A DNA stretch of 36,501 nucleotides, from the IMG/VR virus record IMGVR_UViG_3300044678_002107, positions 1-36,501 of that record, one strand, 5' to 3'. Shown here in pieces: positions 21,678 through 30,900 of the stretch. Each line of letters opens with the position of its first letter. The stretch's first letter is position 1. Below the pieces are notes generated by a model. That model did no database searches, was not told where the DNA came from, and saw only the letters and a program-made list of their open reading frames with translations. Source of the stretch: a virus. A program made the position numbers and the translations under genes.

Positions 21678-22030
21678 TCCATGCGGGCGCGTCTCCCGGC
21701 ATCGACTGCGACGGCACTTGCGACGGCTCGGCGGAAGCCCACGTGGGCGATTGCGTGCCGCACCCTGAAACTCGGGAGCCCTCCATCTACGGCTGGACGT
21801 GCGGCGAGCTCGTGCCGTTGTGCATCGAATGGGCCGCCCGCTCTGAGTGGGTGGTGGCTGTAATGCGCGCGGTGGCATGGACTAACGCCGGGCAGCCGGT
21901 CGGCGCGCTCGACTCGCTTCCCCCGTCGCTCGCCGATGCCGTGTTGACGGTCAAGGCCGAGTGGCAGGCGGTCGAGGCGGACCACATGGCCGAGAGTCGA
22001 CGAAAGCAGGCGGCCCATGGCAATCGGTAG
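21614..22030 (+). CDS. Tail assembly chaperone, -1 frameshift extension
   Basis: This is the -1 frame downstream part. If slippage occurs at GGGGGAA (21626-21632), the fusion would be about 295 residues: 162 from the first frame and 133 from this one. The extension is acidic with many cysteines early (GIDCDGTCDGSAEAHVGDC). A helical part follows (IYGWTCGELVPLCIEWAARSEWVVAVMRAV). It has no good start of its own (GTG 21614 is internal to the first gene without a ribosome site), and it overlaps the tape-measure start by 14 bases. Confidence 0.68.
   Translation: MVPHGGIGRLVLRALVRRADLIHAGASPGIDCDGTCDGSAEAHVGDCVPHPETREPSIYGWTCGELVPLCIEWAARSEWVVAVMRAVAWTNAGQPVGALDSLPPSLADAVLTVKAEWQAVEADHMAESRRKQAAHGNR
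21626..21632 (+). other. Candidate programmed -1 ribosomal slippery site
   Basis: In frame ATG-GGG-GAA the heptamer reads G-GGG-GAA. The P-site codon can re-pair perfectly after a -1 slip, but the A-site codon cannot, so efficiency is uncertain. It is the only homopolymer-like slip site I see within the 64-base overlap of the two chaperone frames. Confidence 0.4.
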
Positions 22031-23768
22031 GACGGAATTCGAGTTCTCCGTCTCGGGCGCGGACGAGACTGCAGCCGCGCACCGCGACGTTGCGGCAGCC
22101 GAGCGCGCGCAGGCGAAAGCGGCGGACGAGGCGGCTCGCGCTGCGGCTCGACTCGACGAGGGATTGGTCCGCGAGCGGCTCGCGCTGCAAGACGCCGAGC
22201 AGGCCATCGTGAAGAAGATTCGCGCCGAGCAGGCCGCGAAGAAGGAACTCGACGGGCTGCTCAACCCGACGCGCGAACTTACGAAGGAGACGAGCGCGCT
22301 CGGCAAGGCCGGCTCCCTCGCATCCGCGGGCCTGACGATGCTGCGCAAGGCCGCGGAAATCATCCCGGGCGTGGAGCTTGGGACCATCATCGCGGGCGCC
22401 GCTGCGGGCCTGTACGGCCTCTACCAGCTGTTCAAGGACACGACGACTCAGACCGGCATGATGACCGACGCGATGACCGCCTACGGGCAGGAGGTCGCAA
22501 AGGTCGCCACGGAGTCGGCGAAGAAGTTCGACGAGTTGCGCGTGTCTCAGGCCCGCGCCGGACTCGCCATGGTCGGCGGTGCTCTCGGCGTGCGCGGCGA
22601 GCAGCTTCCGTTCGACCAAGCGATGGGCGCGCAGAAACTTCAAGGCGAGATTGAGGCCGCCCGCGAGACGCAGCGGAAGTCCTTGGAGGGCGTCGCCGAG
22701 TTGGAGCGGCGCCGGGCCGCGCTCGACATCGACAAGGCCCGCGCCGGCACACTTCTGCCGACCGACCCGCTCGCCATCGACCTGCGGCGCCGGCAGATTG
22801 AGATCAACGAGCAGCGCCGGGGATTCCGTGCGGCCTACGACGCGGCGGCGGCGGAACTGCGCAGCCTGTCCGCGCCCTACGAGTCGACGGGCCGCAGTGG
22901 CGGTCGTGGCGGTCGTGGCGGTCGGGCCGTCGACACGTCCCTCGGCGCCACGGTCGGACGCATCGCCGCCGAGCAGTCTCCGCGCCGTGCGATGGAGTCT
23001 GGCGCGCTCGCAGGCATCGGCGGCATGGCGGGCGAGAGTTACGACGCGTCGGCCGAAGCAGCGCGCGCGCGGGCTCAGGAATCGGCCGACTTCCAGATTG
23101 CGCAGGACCAGCGCAATGCCATGATGATTGCGCACATGCAGGGCGTGCAGGCCGAGGCGGCGAACACGGCGAACGCCATGGACATGCTCGCGGGCTCATT
23201 CGATGGGGCGTTCGCGCGGATGGTGTCGAGCGCCACCGACGCGGGCGGTATGTTGACGCAGGCGCTCTCCGTCATCACGGGCGCGGTCGGGTCGATGATG
23301 ACCAACCTCATCATCAGCGGCAGCGCGGGGTCGAAGGGCGTGGCCAAAGCCGCAGGGAACGCGTTGGCGGGCATCTCTGCGCAGGCGTTCGGCTATGGCG
23401 TACTCCTGGAAGGGCTCGCCGCAGCGTCGGCGCTTGTGCCCATCCTCGGCTTCTCCGCGCCGTCTCTCGCTGCGGCCGGTGCCGTTATGTTCGGCGTCGG
23501 CGCGGCCCTCGGCGTGACGGCGCGAGCCCTCGGCGCGGACAAGCTCGGCGCGGGCGGCAGGTCGAGCGCCGGAGCATCGGCAGGAGGTCGCGGCGGCGGA
23601 AGCTCTGCCGCGGTCGGCACGGGCAGCGGTGGCGGCCGAGGTGAGGCCCCGGTGTACGTCTCCGTCCAGATTGGTGAGGAGCCCGTGGCCGCTATCATGC
23701 GACGATCCAACGAACGCGAATCCCGCCGCGGCGGCATGAACGGTCACTTTGCGATGGGGGCCGCCTGA
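22017..23768 (+). CDS. Tape measure protein
   Basis: A 583-residue protein after the chaperones. It starts with a beta segment (TEFEFSVSGAD), then long alanine/glutamate-rich coiled coil (about 30-90). Next is a hydrophobic stretch (GTIIAGAAAGLYGLYQLF, about 122-140), helical rod (about 150-290), a GGRGGRGGR linker near 300, and a second hydrophobic region (LEGLAAASALVPILGF, AAGAVMFGVGAALGV). The C-terminal tail is glycine/serine-rich, then GEAPVYVSVQIGEEPV. If the tape rule of about 1.5 angstrom per residue holds, the tail is near 90 nm. Confidence 0.88.
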   Translation: MAIGRTEFEFSVSGADETAAAHRDVAAAERAQAKAADEAARAAARLDEGLVRERLALQDAEQAIVKKIRAEQAAKKELDGLLNPTRELTKETSALGKAGSLASAGLTMLRKAAEIIPGVELGTIIAGAAAGLYGLYQLFKDTTTQTGMMTDAMTAYGQEVAKVATESAKKFDELRVSQARAGLAMVGGALGVRGEQLPFDQAMGAQKLQGEIEAARETQRKSLEGVAELERRRAALDIDKARAGTLLPTDPLAIDLRRRQIEINEQRRGFRAAYDAAAAELRSLSAPYESTGRSGGRGGRGGRAVDTSLGATVGRIAAEQSPRRAMESGALAGIGGMAGESYDASAEAARARAQESADFQIAQDQRNAMMIAHMQGVQAEAANTANAMDMLAGSFDGAFARMVSSATDAGGMLTQALSVITGAVGSMMTNLIISGSAGSKGVAKAAGNALAGISAQAFGYGVLLEGLAAASALVPILGFSAPSLAAAGAVMFGVGAALGVTARALGADKLGAGGRSSAGASAGGRGGGSSAAVGTGSGGGRGEAPVYVSVQIGEEPVAAIMRRSNERESRRGGMNGHFAMGAA

Positions 23769-25015
23769 TGAGCAGCGCAATCATGGCCGGCCTGGACATG
23801 AGCGAGTGGGCGGGCTCGACGCTCTACTCGCGCAACGCCACGAACGTCGCCGCCCCCGCGCTCGCGTCCATGCACGACGCCGGGCACTACCCCGACGTGA
23901 TGGCCATGCTGACCGGGTGGGCGAGTTTCCGCACGCTGTCCGCCGAGGTCGCCGCGGGATGGGCCGGGGCTGGGCTCACGGGGACGCCGGCATTCTCCAT
24001 CAATTCGAGCGGGTTCCTGACGCTCACGGTCACCGGCGCCGCGGTCCCGTTGACCCTCTATGCCGGCGTCACGGACCCGTGGGGATGGGGCGGCACGCTC
24101 AACAGCGTCACGTCGGGCGGCGCCGAGGTCATCACGGGCACTTCGCGGTGGACGCGCGGCAGATTCCCTGCGACGACGCAGAGCCTGTTCACCATCGACG
24201 ACGGGTCTGGCACCGGGCAGTTCCCGAGTTATCAGGCCTACGTGCACAGCCTGCCCACCTACCTCACGACGGCGGGCGGGGCAGATGGCGACGCGGTGAC
24301 CGAGTGCTTGGAGAAGTGGGACAACAACGCCGTAGACGCGGGCAATAAGCGCATGCGGTGGGGCATCGACGCTGAGGGCCGCGTGTTCACGTCGTGGGAC
24401 GCCGACCTCGGCTCAGGCTACACGGTCACGTGGGTGTCGGCCAGCTTTAGACGGATGCTCGGCTTCACGGGCGACGAGGTGGCAATCAACGCCCTCGGCG
24501 TGCGCATGTTGACCGCGACGTACCCGCCGCAGGGGTTGCTTTTGATGCGCTCGGGCTTGCGCGTCGTCGACCACGCGCGAGAGCACGTCGGCTCCGCGCT
24601 CGACCTCGGCTCGGGGCGCGTCGCCGGGCGCTCTCGGGCAACCTGGCGCGAGGTGTCCGTGTCCGCTGACATTGTGGGCGGCGTGGGCTACGTCGAGGCC
24701 AACGCGGCGTATCTCGACGAAGAACAGCAGCTTCTGCACCGCGTCTCGCCCTACCTCTACCCCGGCGCGCGGGCGACGCTTGTTCCACGGTGGGACGACC
24801 CGCGAATCGGTCGTTCTCTCCACGCGCAGCTCGCCGCGGGCCTCACGCCGGCTGCGCAGAGTACGACCCTCGTCTCGAGCACCGGCGCCATCGTCGGCAG
24901 GATGCGCGCCGAGGTCGCCACGGGGGCCGACCGGACGATGCGGCTCGCGTTCGCGTCGGGCGCCCCTCGCACGCGTACGTCGGCCTCGTGGTCACTGCGA
25001 GCGCTCGATGGCTAA
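23768..25015 (+). CDS. Tail protein after tape measure (distal-tail candidate)
   Basis: A 415-residue beta-rich protein. ATG 23768 overlaps the tape-measure stop (ATGA-type). Strand-rich segments include SGFLTLTVTGAAVPLTLY and RWGIDAEGRVFTSWDADLGSGYTVTWVSASF, and there is an aromatic, glycine-rich first half (DPWGWGGTLNS). Its position directly downstream of the tape measure suits a distal tail or hub component. No family signature was recognised. Confidence 0.68.
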   Translation: MSSAIMAGLDMSEWAGSTLYSRNATNVAAPALASMHDAGHYPDVMAMLTGWASFRTLSAEVAAGWAGAGLTGTPAFSINSSGFLTLTVTGAAVPLTLYAGVTDPWGWGGTLNSVTSGGAEVITGTSRWTRGRFPATTQSLFTIDDGSGTGQFPSYQAYVHSLPTYLTTAGGADGDAVTECLEKWDNNAVDAGNKRMRWGIDAEGRVFTSWDADLGSGYTVTWVSASFRRMLGFTGDEVAINALGVRMLTATYPPQGLLLMRSGLRVVDHAREHVGSALDLGSGRVAGRSRATWREVSVSADIVGGVGYVEANAAYLDEEQQLLHRVSPYLYPGARATLVPRWDDPRIGRSLHAQLAAGLTPAAQSTTLVSSTGAIVGRMRAEVATGADRTMRLAFASGAPRTRTSASWSLRALDG

Positions 25016-26105
25016 CACCATCCCCGCATCCGAACCGGCGCCGGACATCGGTCAACTCATGGCCGGTCAGCAGTTGGACGAGTCCATTGCGGCGCTTTTC
25101 CAGGCGTCGAACTGGGCGCAGGCATACGCCGGGTCGGGCACGCCGCGGATACAGCAGGCGTTCCCGCTGCGGCACGCGAGCTCGCCGCCTGGGGCCGCGG
25201 TGGTCACGTACACGAGCTCGACCGCGCAGGTCGTGTGCGAATGGAAGATTCCCGACACGCGCGGGGCGACGTCGGTCGACTGCTACATCTACGCGAAGAA
25301 CGCGGCGGGCATCCTCGGCACGGCCGAATTTCGGGCAGGCTCTGGCGGTGTGACGGGCGTGCAGGCGTTGACCGCATCGTGGGCGCTATATGGCCCGCTC
25401 GCGCTCACGGTCGACACGAGCGGTGGGTCGGATGTGGTGCAACTATGGCTCGATGCCAACGGCACGACCATCAGCATCGGCGGCGTGATGGTCATGGTCC
25501 CCGCGCAGGCGTCACTTGCGGCCGGCGCAGACGGTGCTGGCGCCATCCCCTTCGACGAGGATGAACACCTCGCCGACGAGACGGTCGGTAGCTACGCGGG
25601 CGCGCAACTCGTCAACAATCTGACGGCAATCCGCGCAATTCCGCACGTTTACGTATCGTGGTCGGGCGTCGAGAACACCGCGCTCGGCAACGACGGGCGG
25701 CCGATGGTTGCCTGGCCGCACATCTGGACGGTTCCCGTTTGGGAGGACACCGCCCGCAAGGAGTGGACGGTCACGGTCAACGTGCGCGCGACTGAGGCCG
25801 CAAGCGCCACCGTCATCGGCGTGGTGGCGGTCGACTCGGCGACGCTTCAGCCGCTCGCCACGGCTGCAATCGACGTCGGCGTCGGCACGGCAACCGCGTG
25901 GTACAGTCAGACCATGACCCTGCCCCGTCGCCGAGTCCTGCGCAACATGACCGACAACCGCGGAGACGGATGGGGAACGGTCGCATTGCTCATCTGGACA
26001 AAGCCGACCGCGACCGATGCAGACGTGAACCTCTACGAACTTGAGGGCGCCGTTGACGGCCTGACGACCGCGGAGATTCGCGGCGTCTGTGTGTGGGGGG
26101 TCTGA
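25008..26105 (+). CDS. Tail tip/baseplate structural protein
   Basis: A 365-residue protein from ATG 25008 (overlapping the previous stop by eight bases). An N-terminal helix (DIGQLMAGQQLDESIAALFQ) is followed by beta-sandwich-like runs (VVTYTSSTAQVVCEWKIPDT, ALTVDTSGGSDVVQLWLDA, EWTVTVNVRATEAASATVIGVVAVD). These beta-sandwich patterns resemble virion receptor-binding modules. Role inferred from order in the tail operon. Confidence 0.65.
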   Translation: MANTIPASEPAPDIGQLMAGQQLDESIAALFQASNWAQAYAGSGTPRIQQAFPLRHASSPPGAAVVTYTSSTAQVVCEWKIPDTRGATSVDCYIYAKNAAGILGTAEFRAGSGGVTGVQALTASWALYGPLALTVDTSGGSDVVQLWLDANGTTISIGGVMVMVPAQASLAAGADGAGAIPFDEDEHLADETVGSYAGAQLVNNLTAIRAIPHVYVSWSGVENTALGNDGRPMVAWPHIWTVPVWEDTARKEWTVTVNVRATEAASATVIGVVAVDSATLQPLATAAIDVGVGTATAWYSQTMTLPRRRVLRNMTDNRGDGWGTVALLIWTKPTATDADVNLYELEGAVDGLTTAEIRGVCVWGV

Positions 26106-26725
26106 TGGGCTCGCCTGTCCCGATGGCATGGCGCCCGCCTGCAGTCGCCGAGACGAACATCGGACGCCTGGTGTCAGGCCGGACGTTGGTCACTGCGGCC
26201 GGCGCGCTCAATCATCTGAACGCGGTCCACGTGCGCGGGTTCGCCTCTCTCAGCGTCTACCAGGGGCCGAAACTCAGCGGCTCGACCGACGTGGGCTATC
26301 GGCTCGGCGAGGTCGACCACTACGAGACGGCCTACGGCATCTACTACGTGCCCGAGGCCGTCAGCATCGTGCATCTCGGCGTGTGGTGTCTTGCCTACGA
26401 GCACAGCACGCACGTCCCCTCGCTGACGGTCGACGTCGTGGACGCTTCTGGGACCGTCGTCGAGGTCGGCGCGACGTGGACCCGCGAGGCGCGCGACCTC
26501 CGCGGCGACGAGACGCTTGACCGGGGCGTCTACAAGCTGCGGCCGTTCCTCTGCGAGTCCGCCAACCGCTACACCACGGGCGACGAGGGCGGCGTGTCTC
26601 CGACGCCGCCGCGTCGATTCAACCTTGCGGACAAGGCCGGCTCCGTCGTGGTCTTCCGATTCTCCGGCACGTACTGCGCTATCGTCTCGGCCATCATCCA
26701 ACCCGTACCCCCGGATTCACTGTGA
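26105..26725 (+). CDS. Tail-associated hypothetical protein
   Basis: A 206-residue beta-rich protein from ATG 26105 in a TGATG overlap. It begins MGSPVPMAWRPPAVAETNIG and contains repeated short strands (SIVHLGVWCLAYEHSTHVPSL, TVDVVDASGTVVEVGATW). It ends VPPDSL and overlaps the next gene by four bases. It is probably a small tip or accessory fibre component. No family recognised. Confidence 0.65.
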   Translation: MGSPVPMAWRPPAVAETNIGRLVSGRTLVTAAGALNHLNAVHVRGFASLSVYQGPKLSGSTDVGYRLGEVDHYETAYGIYYVPEAVSIVHLGVWCLAYEHSTHVPSLTVDVVDASGTVVEVGATWTREARDLRGDETLDRGVYKLRPFLCESANRYTTGDEGGVSPTPPRRFNLADKAGSVVVFRFSGTYCAIVSAIIQPVPPDSL

Positions 26726-29700
26726 CGGCATTCTCCACGCTCGACCGCCGCCGCGTCGCCTACTGCATCGCCATCGAGGGCGTGCCGTACCGCTTCTGTG
26801 ACCTCGCGGCGCCCGGGACGAACGTCACGGCCGGCCGGGTCTACTACTCCGACGGCACGACGGCGCGCGCTCCTGTCGACCTGCTCGACGCCGTTCTCGA
26901 CGTGGGCGCGGTGGAAGCCCGCATTGACGACGTGGCACCCGTGGCGGGGCAGCCGTCGGTCACCGTGGTCATCCGCTCGACCGACGCGCGGACGTTGGCC
27001 GGCGCGCGCATCGACCCGCGTGACTACCTGATGCGCGTCGCCGGGCCTGCGTCATCGACTCGGCGCGTGAACCTCCTGACCGCGTTGACGCACGCGCCGG
27101 CCTTGACCGGCGCAACGACCATCGAGGTCACGAAGGACGTGAGCGGGTGGACGCTGCCCGGCGTGATTCACATCGGACACGAGGTCATCTGGGCCGACGC
27201 CGCAGCGGGCGCGGGCACCGGCGCCAATCCGTATCGGTTCACGGGCTGCGTCCGCGGCGCTGACAACTGGGTCTCTCAGGAACACCCGGTGGACACGGCC
27301 ACAAACGAACGGCCCGTGGTCACCTCGGACGTGACGACGTGGCGCGGGCGACATGCGACCATCCACGTCGCGGCGCTCGACGGGGCCGGCGTGCCTATCG
27401 ATTGGGAGTGCTATTGGGAAGGTGTCATCGAGTCCGTGCCGACGTGCGACGGGCCGACGTGCACGCTTCGAATTGCGCCCATGTCCGCGGTGGCCGCCTA
27501 CAAGCTCGGCGTCGGGCCGCTCGCGCGCACCGCGAAGTCGGTCGGCGGCGCGCATCAGTTCCGCGTGGGTAAGTGCGACCGGCTCGACCTGTCGATGCGC
27601 ATCGACCTCGAAGCGTTCTCAGGGTGGGCATCTGCTGCCGATGGCGCAACCGGGTCCGTGACGCTCCAGACGGCAGCGGCAGCGGCGGTCGACACGCTTG
27701 GGCGCGACCCGTTGATTGAATGGGAGTCATCGAGCGCGGCATCGACTGAGCGGGATACCGCGACCGCGTGGGCGTCCCCTGCGATGTCGTTCGCAGCGCC
27801 GAGCACGCTCGCGCAACTCGTCGATGACGAGCTCGCGGCGGGCCGCCCCTGCTACATCAGCGCTCGGACAGGTTCTATCTTCTCGACGCGCTGCCCGCTT
27901 CTGCTTGTCGACCCGACCGGCGCCGCTGACCAGGTGGTCGCATGGCCTCGGCGGCTCATGGACGTGATCAACACGCCGCAGACGTGGCAGACGGTCATCG
28001 CGTGCTGGGCAGACCCGACGGACACGGGCCGGCAGGACCGAATCACGCGGGTCAGTCTTGCCCCGGTCGGCGACTCGTGGGCGCTCATCGCGACGATTCA
28101 GCAGGACGGGCCGAACGGCGCGATTGCTGAGGTCTCGACCATTCGCGGGTCGAATCACTGCGTCGGTGGGTGGATGATTGGCGAGACGGCAGACGACGTG
28201 CGCGGAGAGAAGACCGCGAATCGGCCGGGCGGACGAAGCATCCCGTGGCCTGAGCCAATCACCGCGCACGAGACGCTTTCCCCGTCGCAGCGGTACATCC
28301 ATCAAGGCCCGGCCGCGTGGTGGTACCAGAGCGGGGAGCCCTACATCGGCCCTTTCTCCGCGGACATCTACACGGGCGGCGGCGGCAAACAGCAAATCGA
28401 GGTCATCGGCAGCGGTGACTCCGTGCGCATGTGGATCAATGGGTCGACGAGCGCGACGCACCCGGAGACGGGTGCCACGGTCTACTTCTTCGCGGTCGTC
28501 AACCCGGACAATCAGCGGACCATCGTGCAACTCCCGTCCGACCCGCCGCTGTCAGTGCAGGTCGTGGCCGCGGCGTATGACTCGGACCCGGGCGTCTACA
28601 TGCTGCGCCTGTTCGTCTCGGGCACCGGGGACGGAGACAATCACGGCACCTACGACACCATGCCCATCGGGTGCAATCTGCCGGCGAGGGCGCTCGACTT
28701 CCTGACGTTCACCGGGCTCGGCGCCCCCGGGCCGCTGATGGCGCAGGACTACGAGGCCGTTCGCGGCCGGTCCATCGCCGAGCAGTGCGCCGGGCTTCTG
28801 CTCGCGTCGGGCGCGCAGGTCGCATCGGTCTACAGCGAATCTCTCGACTCGTGGCGTGTGGCGCTCGTCCCGATGGGCGCGCTCGACGTGCGTGCTTCGG
28901 TCCTGACGCTCACGGACAACGACCTCGAGGCGCGCAACGGCCGCGACCCGGTGACCACGGAGATTGACGGGCGAACCGTCCGCAGCTACGTCGTGAAGCT
29001 CAACTATGCGGGCGACACGGCCGAAGAGGTCAACGTGTCGTGCGCGGTCGAGACGAACGCGGCCGGCTCCGACTCGGGCCATCCGTTGGTCATCGACCTG
29101 CCCGGAGTGCACGTCACGAGCGCAGGCGGTCGCGCGCAGGCCGCCGCCGAAATCATCGCCGATGCGCGAACCCGGGTCGGCGTGCCTCGAATCCGGTGGA
29201 AGTGCGCCATCCGCGCCGACATGCCGGGGGCCATCGCAATCGGCGTCGGGTCGGTCGTCACGCTGACCTCAAGCTACGCCCGCGGCATCGACCCTACGAC
29301 GAGCGCGAGTGGCACCGTCTGCCGCGTGGTGGGCTTCCGGCGCGACCTTGAAGCGAATCGCCTGGAACTCGAACTGCGGCCCTTTCCTGCCTACGTCGGC
29401 GGGTGGGCGCAGAGCGCGGTGGTCACTGCGACGCCGACCGCGAACACACTCACGGTCGACGCGGACACGTACAGCAGCGCCGATGCGGCGTCGTTCACGG
29501 CCGGCAACGTGGTCAACGTGTTTGCGCCGGGCGATTGGGCGAACCGGGTGAAGCACACCATTACCGGCGTCTCGGGCAACACCATCACCATCGTCGGCCA
29601 TGGTGCGAGCGTCGGAGACATCATCTCGGCGCGCATCTACGGGCAGGCGCAGGCGGCGCAGCGGACTTGGGCGTACATCGCGGACTCTGATGGCCTGCTC

Positions 29701-29730
29701 GGCACCGACGCGGGCCAGGTCATCGGCTAG
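26722..29730 (+). CDS. Large tail tip protein (central tip/host-specificity candidate)
   Basis: A 1002-residue protein from GTG 26722, overlapping the upstream stop, and the largest gene of the window. The start (STLDRRRVAYCIAIEGVPYRF, DLLDAVLDVGAVEARIDD, RIDPRDYLMRVAGP) resembles hub/baseplate domains. The middle (about 480-660) is a beta-sandwich region with carbohydrate-binding or LamG-like character (YTGGGGKQQIEVIGSGDSV, MWINGSTSATHPETGATVYF). The C-terminus (about 660-900) again resembles hub-like modules, ending with GNTITIVGHGASVGDIISARI repeats. It probably contacts the host. Stop TAG overlaps the stop of the opposing lipoprotein gene (CTAG). Confidence 0.78.
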   Translation: MTAFSTLDRRRVAYCIAIEGVPYRFCDLAAPGTNVTAGRVYYSDGTTARAPVDLLDAVLDVGAVEARIDDVAPVAGQPSVTVVIRSTDARTLAGARIDPRDYLMRVAGPASSTRRVNLLTALTHAPALTGATTIEVTKDVSGWTLPGVIHIGHEVIWADAAAGAGTGANPYRFTGCVRGADNWVSQEHPVDTATNERPVVTSDVTTWRGRHATIHVAALDGAGVPIDWECYWEGVIESVPTCDGPTCTLRIAPMSAVAAYKLGVGPLARTAKSVGGAHQFRVGKCDRLDLSMRIDLEAFSGWASAADGATGSVTLQTAAAAAVDTLGRDPLIEWESSSAASTERDTATAWASPAMSFAAPSTLAQLVDDELAAGRPCYISARTGSIFSTRCPLLLVDPTGAADQVVAWPRRLMDVINTPQTWQTVIACWADPTDTGRQDRITRVSLAPVGDSWALIATIQQDGPNGAIAEVSTIRGSNHCVGGWMIGETADDVRGEKTANRPGGRSIPWPEPITAHETLSPSQRYIHQGPAAWWYQSGEPYIGPFSADIYTGGGGKQQIEVIGSGDSVRMWINGSTSATHPETGATVYFFAVVNPDNQRTIVQLPSDPPLSVQVVAAAYDSDPGVYMLRLFVSGTGDGDNHGTYDTMPIGCNLPARALDFLTFTGLGAPGPLMAQDYEAVRGRSIAEQCAGLLLASGAQVASVYSESLDSWRVALVPMGALDVRASVLTLTDNDLEARNGRDPVTTEIDGRTVRSYVVKLNYAGDTAEEVNVSCAVETNAAGSDSGHPLVIDLPGVHVTSAGGRAQAAAEIIADARTRVGVPRIRWKCAIRADMPGAIAIGVGSVVTLTSSYARGIDPTTSASGTVCRVVGFRRDLEANRLELELRPFPAYVGGWAQSAVVTATPTANTLTVDADTYSSADAASFTAGNVVNVFAPGDWANRVKHTITGVSGNTITIVGHGASVGDIISARIYGQAQAAQRTWAYIADSDGLLGTDAGQVIG

Positions 29731-30134
29731 CGCGCGGAGTCCGCACCCTCCGCGCGCACGTCCGCCTTGTAGTAGCCATCGAGGACCTGCCACGCCGTTT
29801 CGCACTCGGCGTCCTCGCCGCTCGGCAAGTAGCAGTCACAGCCCTCGGACGGGTCGCCGACGCAGACCTCGGCAGGCAGGCCGCCCGGGTAGCACTTGAC
29901 GCGGTTCCCGCCCATGCTGACGGCGTAGGGGTCGCCGTTCGCGTATTGCGTCCAGTGCACTTGCTCGCCGTCGATCCACCCGATCCAACCCTTGGGGGCG
30001 CCCGCGTCGTTGATTCTGAATACGTCGTGAATGGGCGGCGGGTCGGACGCGCACATCGCCTCCGGGTCGTCGTGCTCACGGTTGGGCGACGTGCAGGCGG
30101 TCAGAACGGCGGCGATTAGGGCAAGGCGGTGCAT
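29727..30134 (-). CDS. Cysteine-rich lipoprotein, phage moron
   Basis: A 135-residue lipoprotein encoded against the late genes. The start at ATG 30134 is set by AGGAG 6-10 bases upstream. Signal peptide MHRLALIAAVLTAC ends in a lipobox LTAC (Cys14). The mature part has six cysteines (28, 81, 91, 99, 101, 111) that could form three disulfides in the periplasm. It also has aromatic repeats (GWIGWIDGEQVHW). Lone reverse-oriented genes inside a late operon are often morons expressed in the infected or lysogenic cell; superinfection-exclusion lipoproteins are one known kind. The specific role is not shown. Confidence 0.82.
   Translation of the reverse strand: MHRLALIAAVLTACTSPNREHDDPEAMCASDPPPIHDVFRINDAGAPKGWIGWIDGEQVHWTQYANGDPYAVSMGGNRVKCYPGGLPAEVCVGDPSEGCDCYLPSGEDAECETAWQVLDGYYKADVRAEGADSAR
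29730..29757. terminator. Strong GC stem-loop between convergent genes
   Basis: GCGCGCGGAG (29730-29739) and CTCCGCGCGC (29748-29757) form a perfect 10-bp stem with an 8-base loop, starting at the last base of the tail-tip stop codon and lying in the 3' end of the opposing lipoprotein gene. It lacks a T-tract on either strand. It could stop transcription in both directions or stabilise transcript ends. Confidence 0.5.
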
Positions 30135-30167
30135 GGTGACTCCTGTTCCATAGTGGCGCCAACGGTC

Positions 30168-30199
30168 GCACGCCTTACTTGCAAGCCTATCGCCGCGGC
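30168..30199 (-). repeat. 32-bp repeat, copy B (upstream of lipoprotein gene)
   Basis: Exact inverted copy of 9321-9352, located 34-65 bases upstream of ATG 30134. Read on the minus strand in the lipoprotein frame, it encodes the same RGDRLASKAC peptide as copy A, although the region is upstream of the chosen start. Both flanks differ from copy A at the first base. Confidence 0.9.
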
Positions 30200-30246
30200 G
30201 CGCTTGCGACCATGCTACGATTGATGGCACTCGCCCGCCGTGTGTC

Positions 30247-30275
30247 TACAAATCGCAGCGTGCGCGCGCTACAAT
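30247..30275 (+). promoter_or_regulatory. Candidate lysis-cassette promoter
   Basis: TACAAT (30270-30275) ends seven bases before ATG 30283, the same geometry as the other unit-heading genes, with no ribosome site. The 17-base spaced upstream hexamer is TACAAA (30247-30252), a poor -35. A second TACGAT lies at 30217-30222. Confidence 0.5.
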
Positions 30276-30282
30276 CCGCAGC

Positions 30283-30900
30283 ATGACGACGCCCGCCATG
30301 CTCACGCCGTTCGACCCTCGCCGCGGGAATGCAACATTGGCGGCGGCCCTCGCCGAGTGGAAAAGCATTGTGCGCGAGCCGCCCGCGGGTTCGCCCGACC
30401 GAATCCGCGAGTACCTGCGCGCGTGCGGCTTCTCCCGGCCGGACGACTACGACGCGAACGGGGATGCCGAGTGGTGCGGGGCGTTCGCCGCGTTCTGCCT
30501 CATCAGCAGCGGCGCGCGGCCGGAACTCCTGCGGCAGAAGTCGCCCCCGGAAGCTGGCGGCATGGGTTCCACGTACCGCCTGCACCGGCTGTGCATCCTC
30601 GACGAGCGGCGCCGCATCACGCGCCCCGAGGACGTGCGCGCGGGGGATGTGGTGGTCGTTGGCCGTGCGGGGCGCTCCTCGTGGGGTGAGCACATCACCA
30701 TCGCCGAGGCCACGCACCCGGAGCGGTCGTACATGACCACGGTCGAGGGCAACGCGGTTGGCCAACTCGGCAGCTTGCAGCACGGCGAAGGCGTCATCCG
30801 CCGCACTCGGCCGTATGCCCCGACCGCCAACGTCAAGGGTTTCGTTTTCGGATTCCGTCCCGTTTCGGGCGACTACATCGGAGAGGTGCACCATGGATGA
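30283..30900 (+). CDS. Endolysin, CHAP-type cysteine peptidase/amidase
   Basis: A 205-residue cytoplasmic-type enzyme that would cut peptidoglycan peptide bonds at lysis. The CHAP/NlpC-P60 signature is clear: EWCGAFAAFCL with nucleophile Cys65, then G-D-V-V-V-V and WGEHITIAEA with His137, and TVEGNA with Glu155/Asn157. The N-terminal 40 residues are helical (AAALAEWKSIV, RIREYLRACG). It has no signal peptide, so it needs a holin. First gene of the lysis block. Confidence 0.86.
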   Translation: MTTPAMLTPFDPRRGNATLAAALAEWKSIVREPPAGSPDRIREYLRACGFSRPDDYDANGDAEWCGAFAAFCLISSGARPELLRQKSPPEAGGMGSTYRLHRLCILDERRRITRPEDVRAGDVVVVGRAGRSSWGEHITIAEATHPERSYMTTVEGNAVGQLGSLQHGEGVIRRTRPYAPTANVKGFVFGFRPVSGDYIGEVHHG

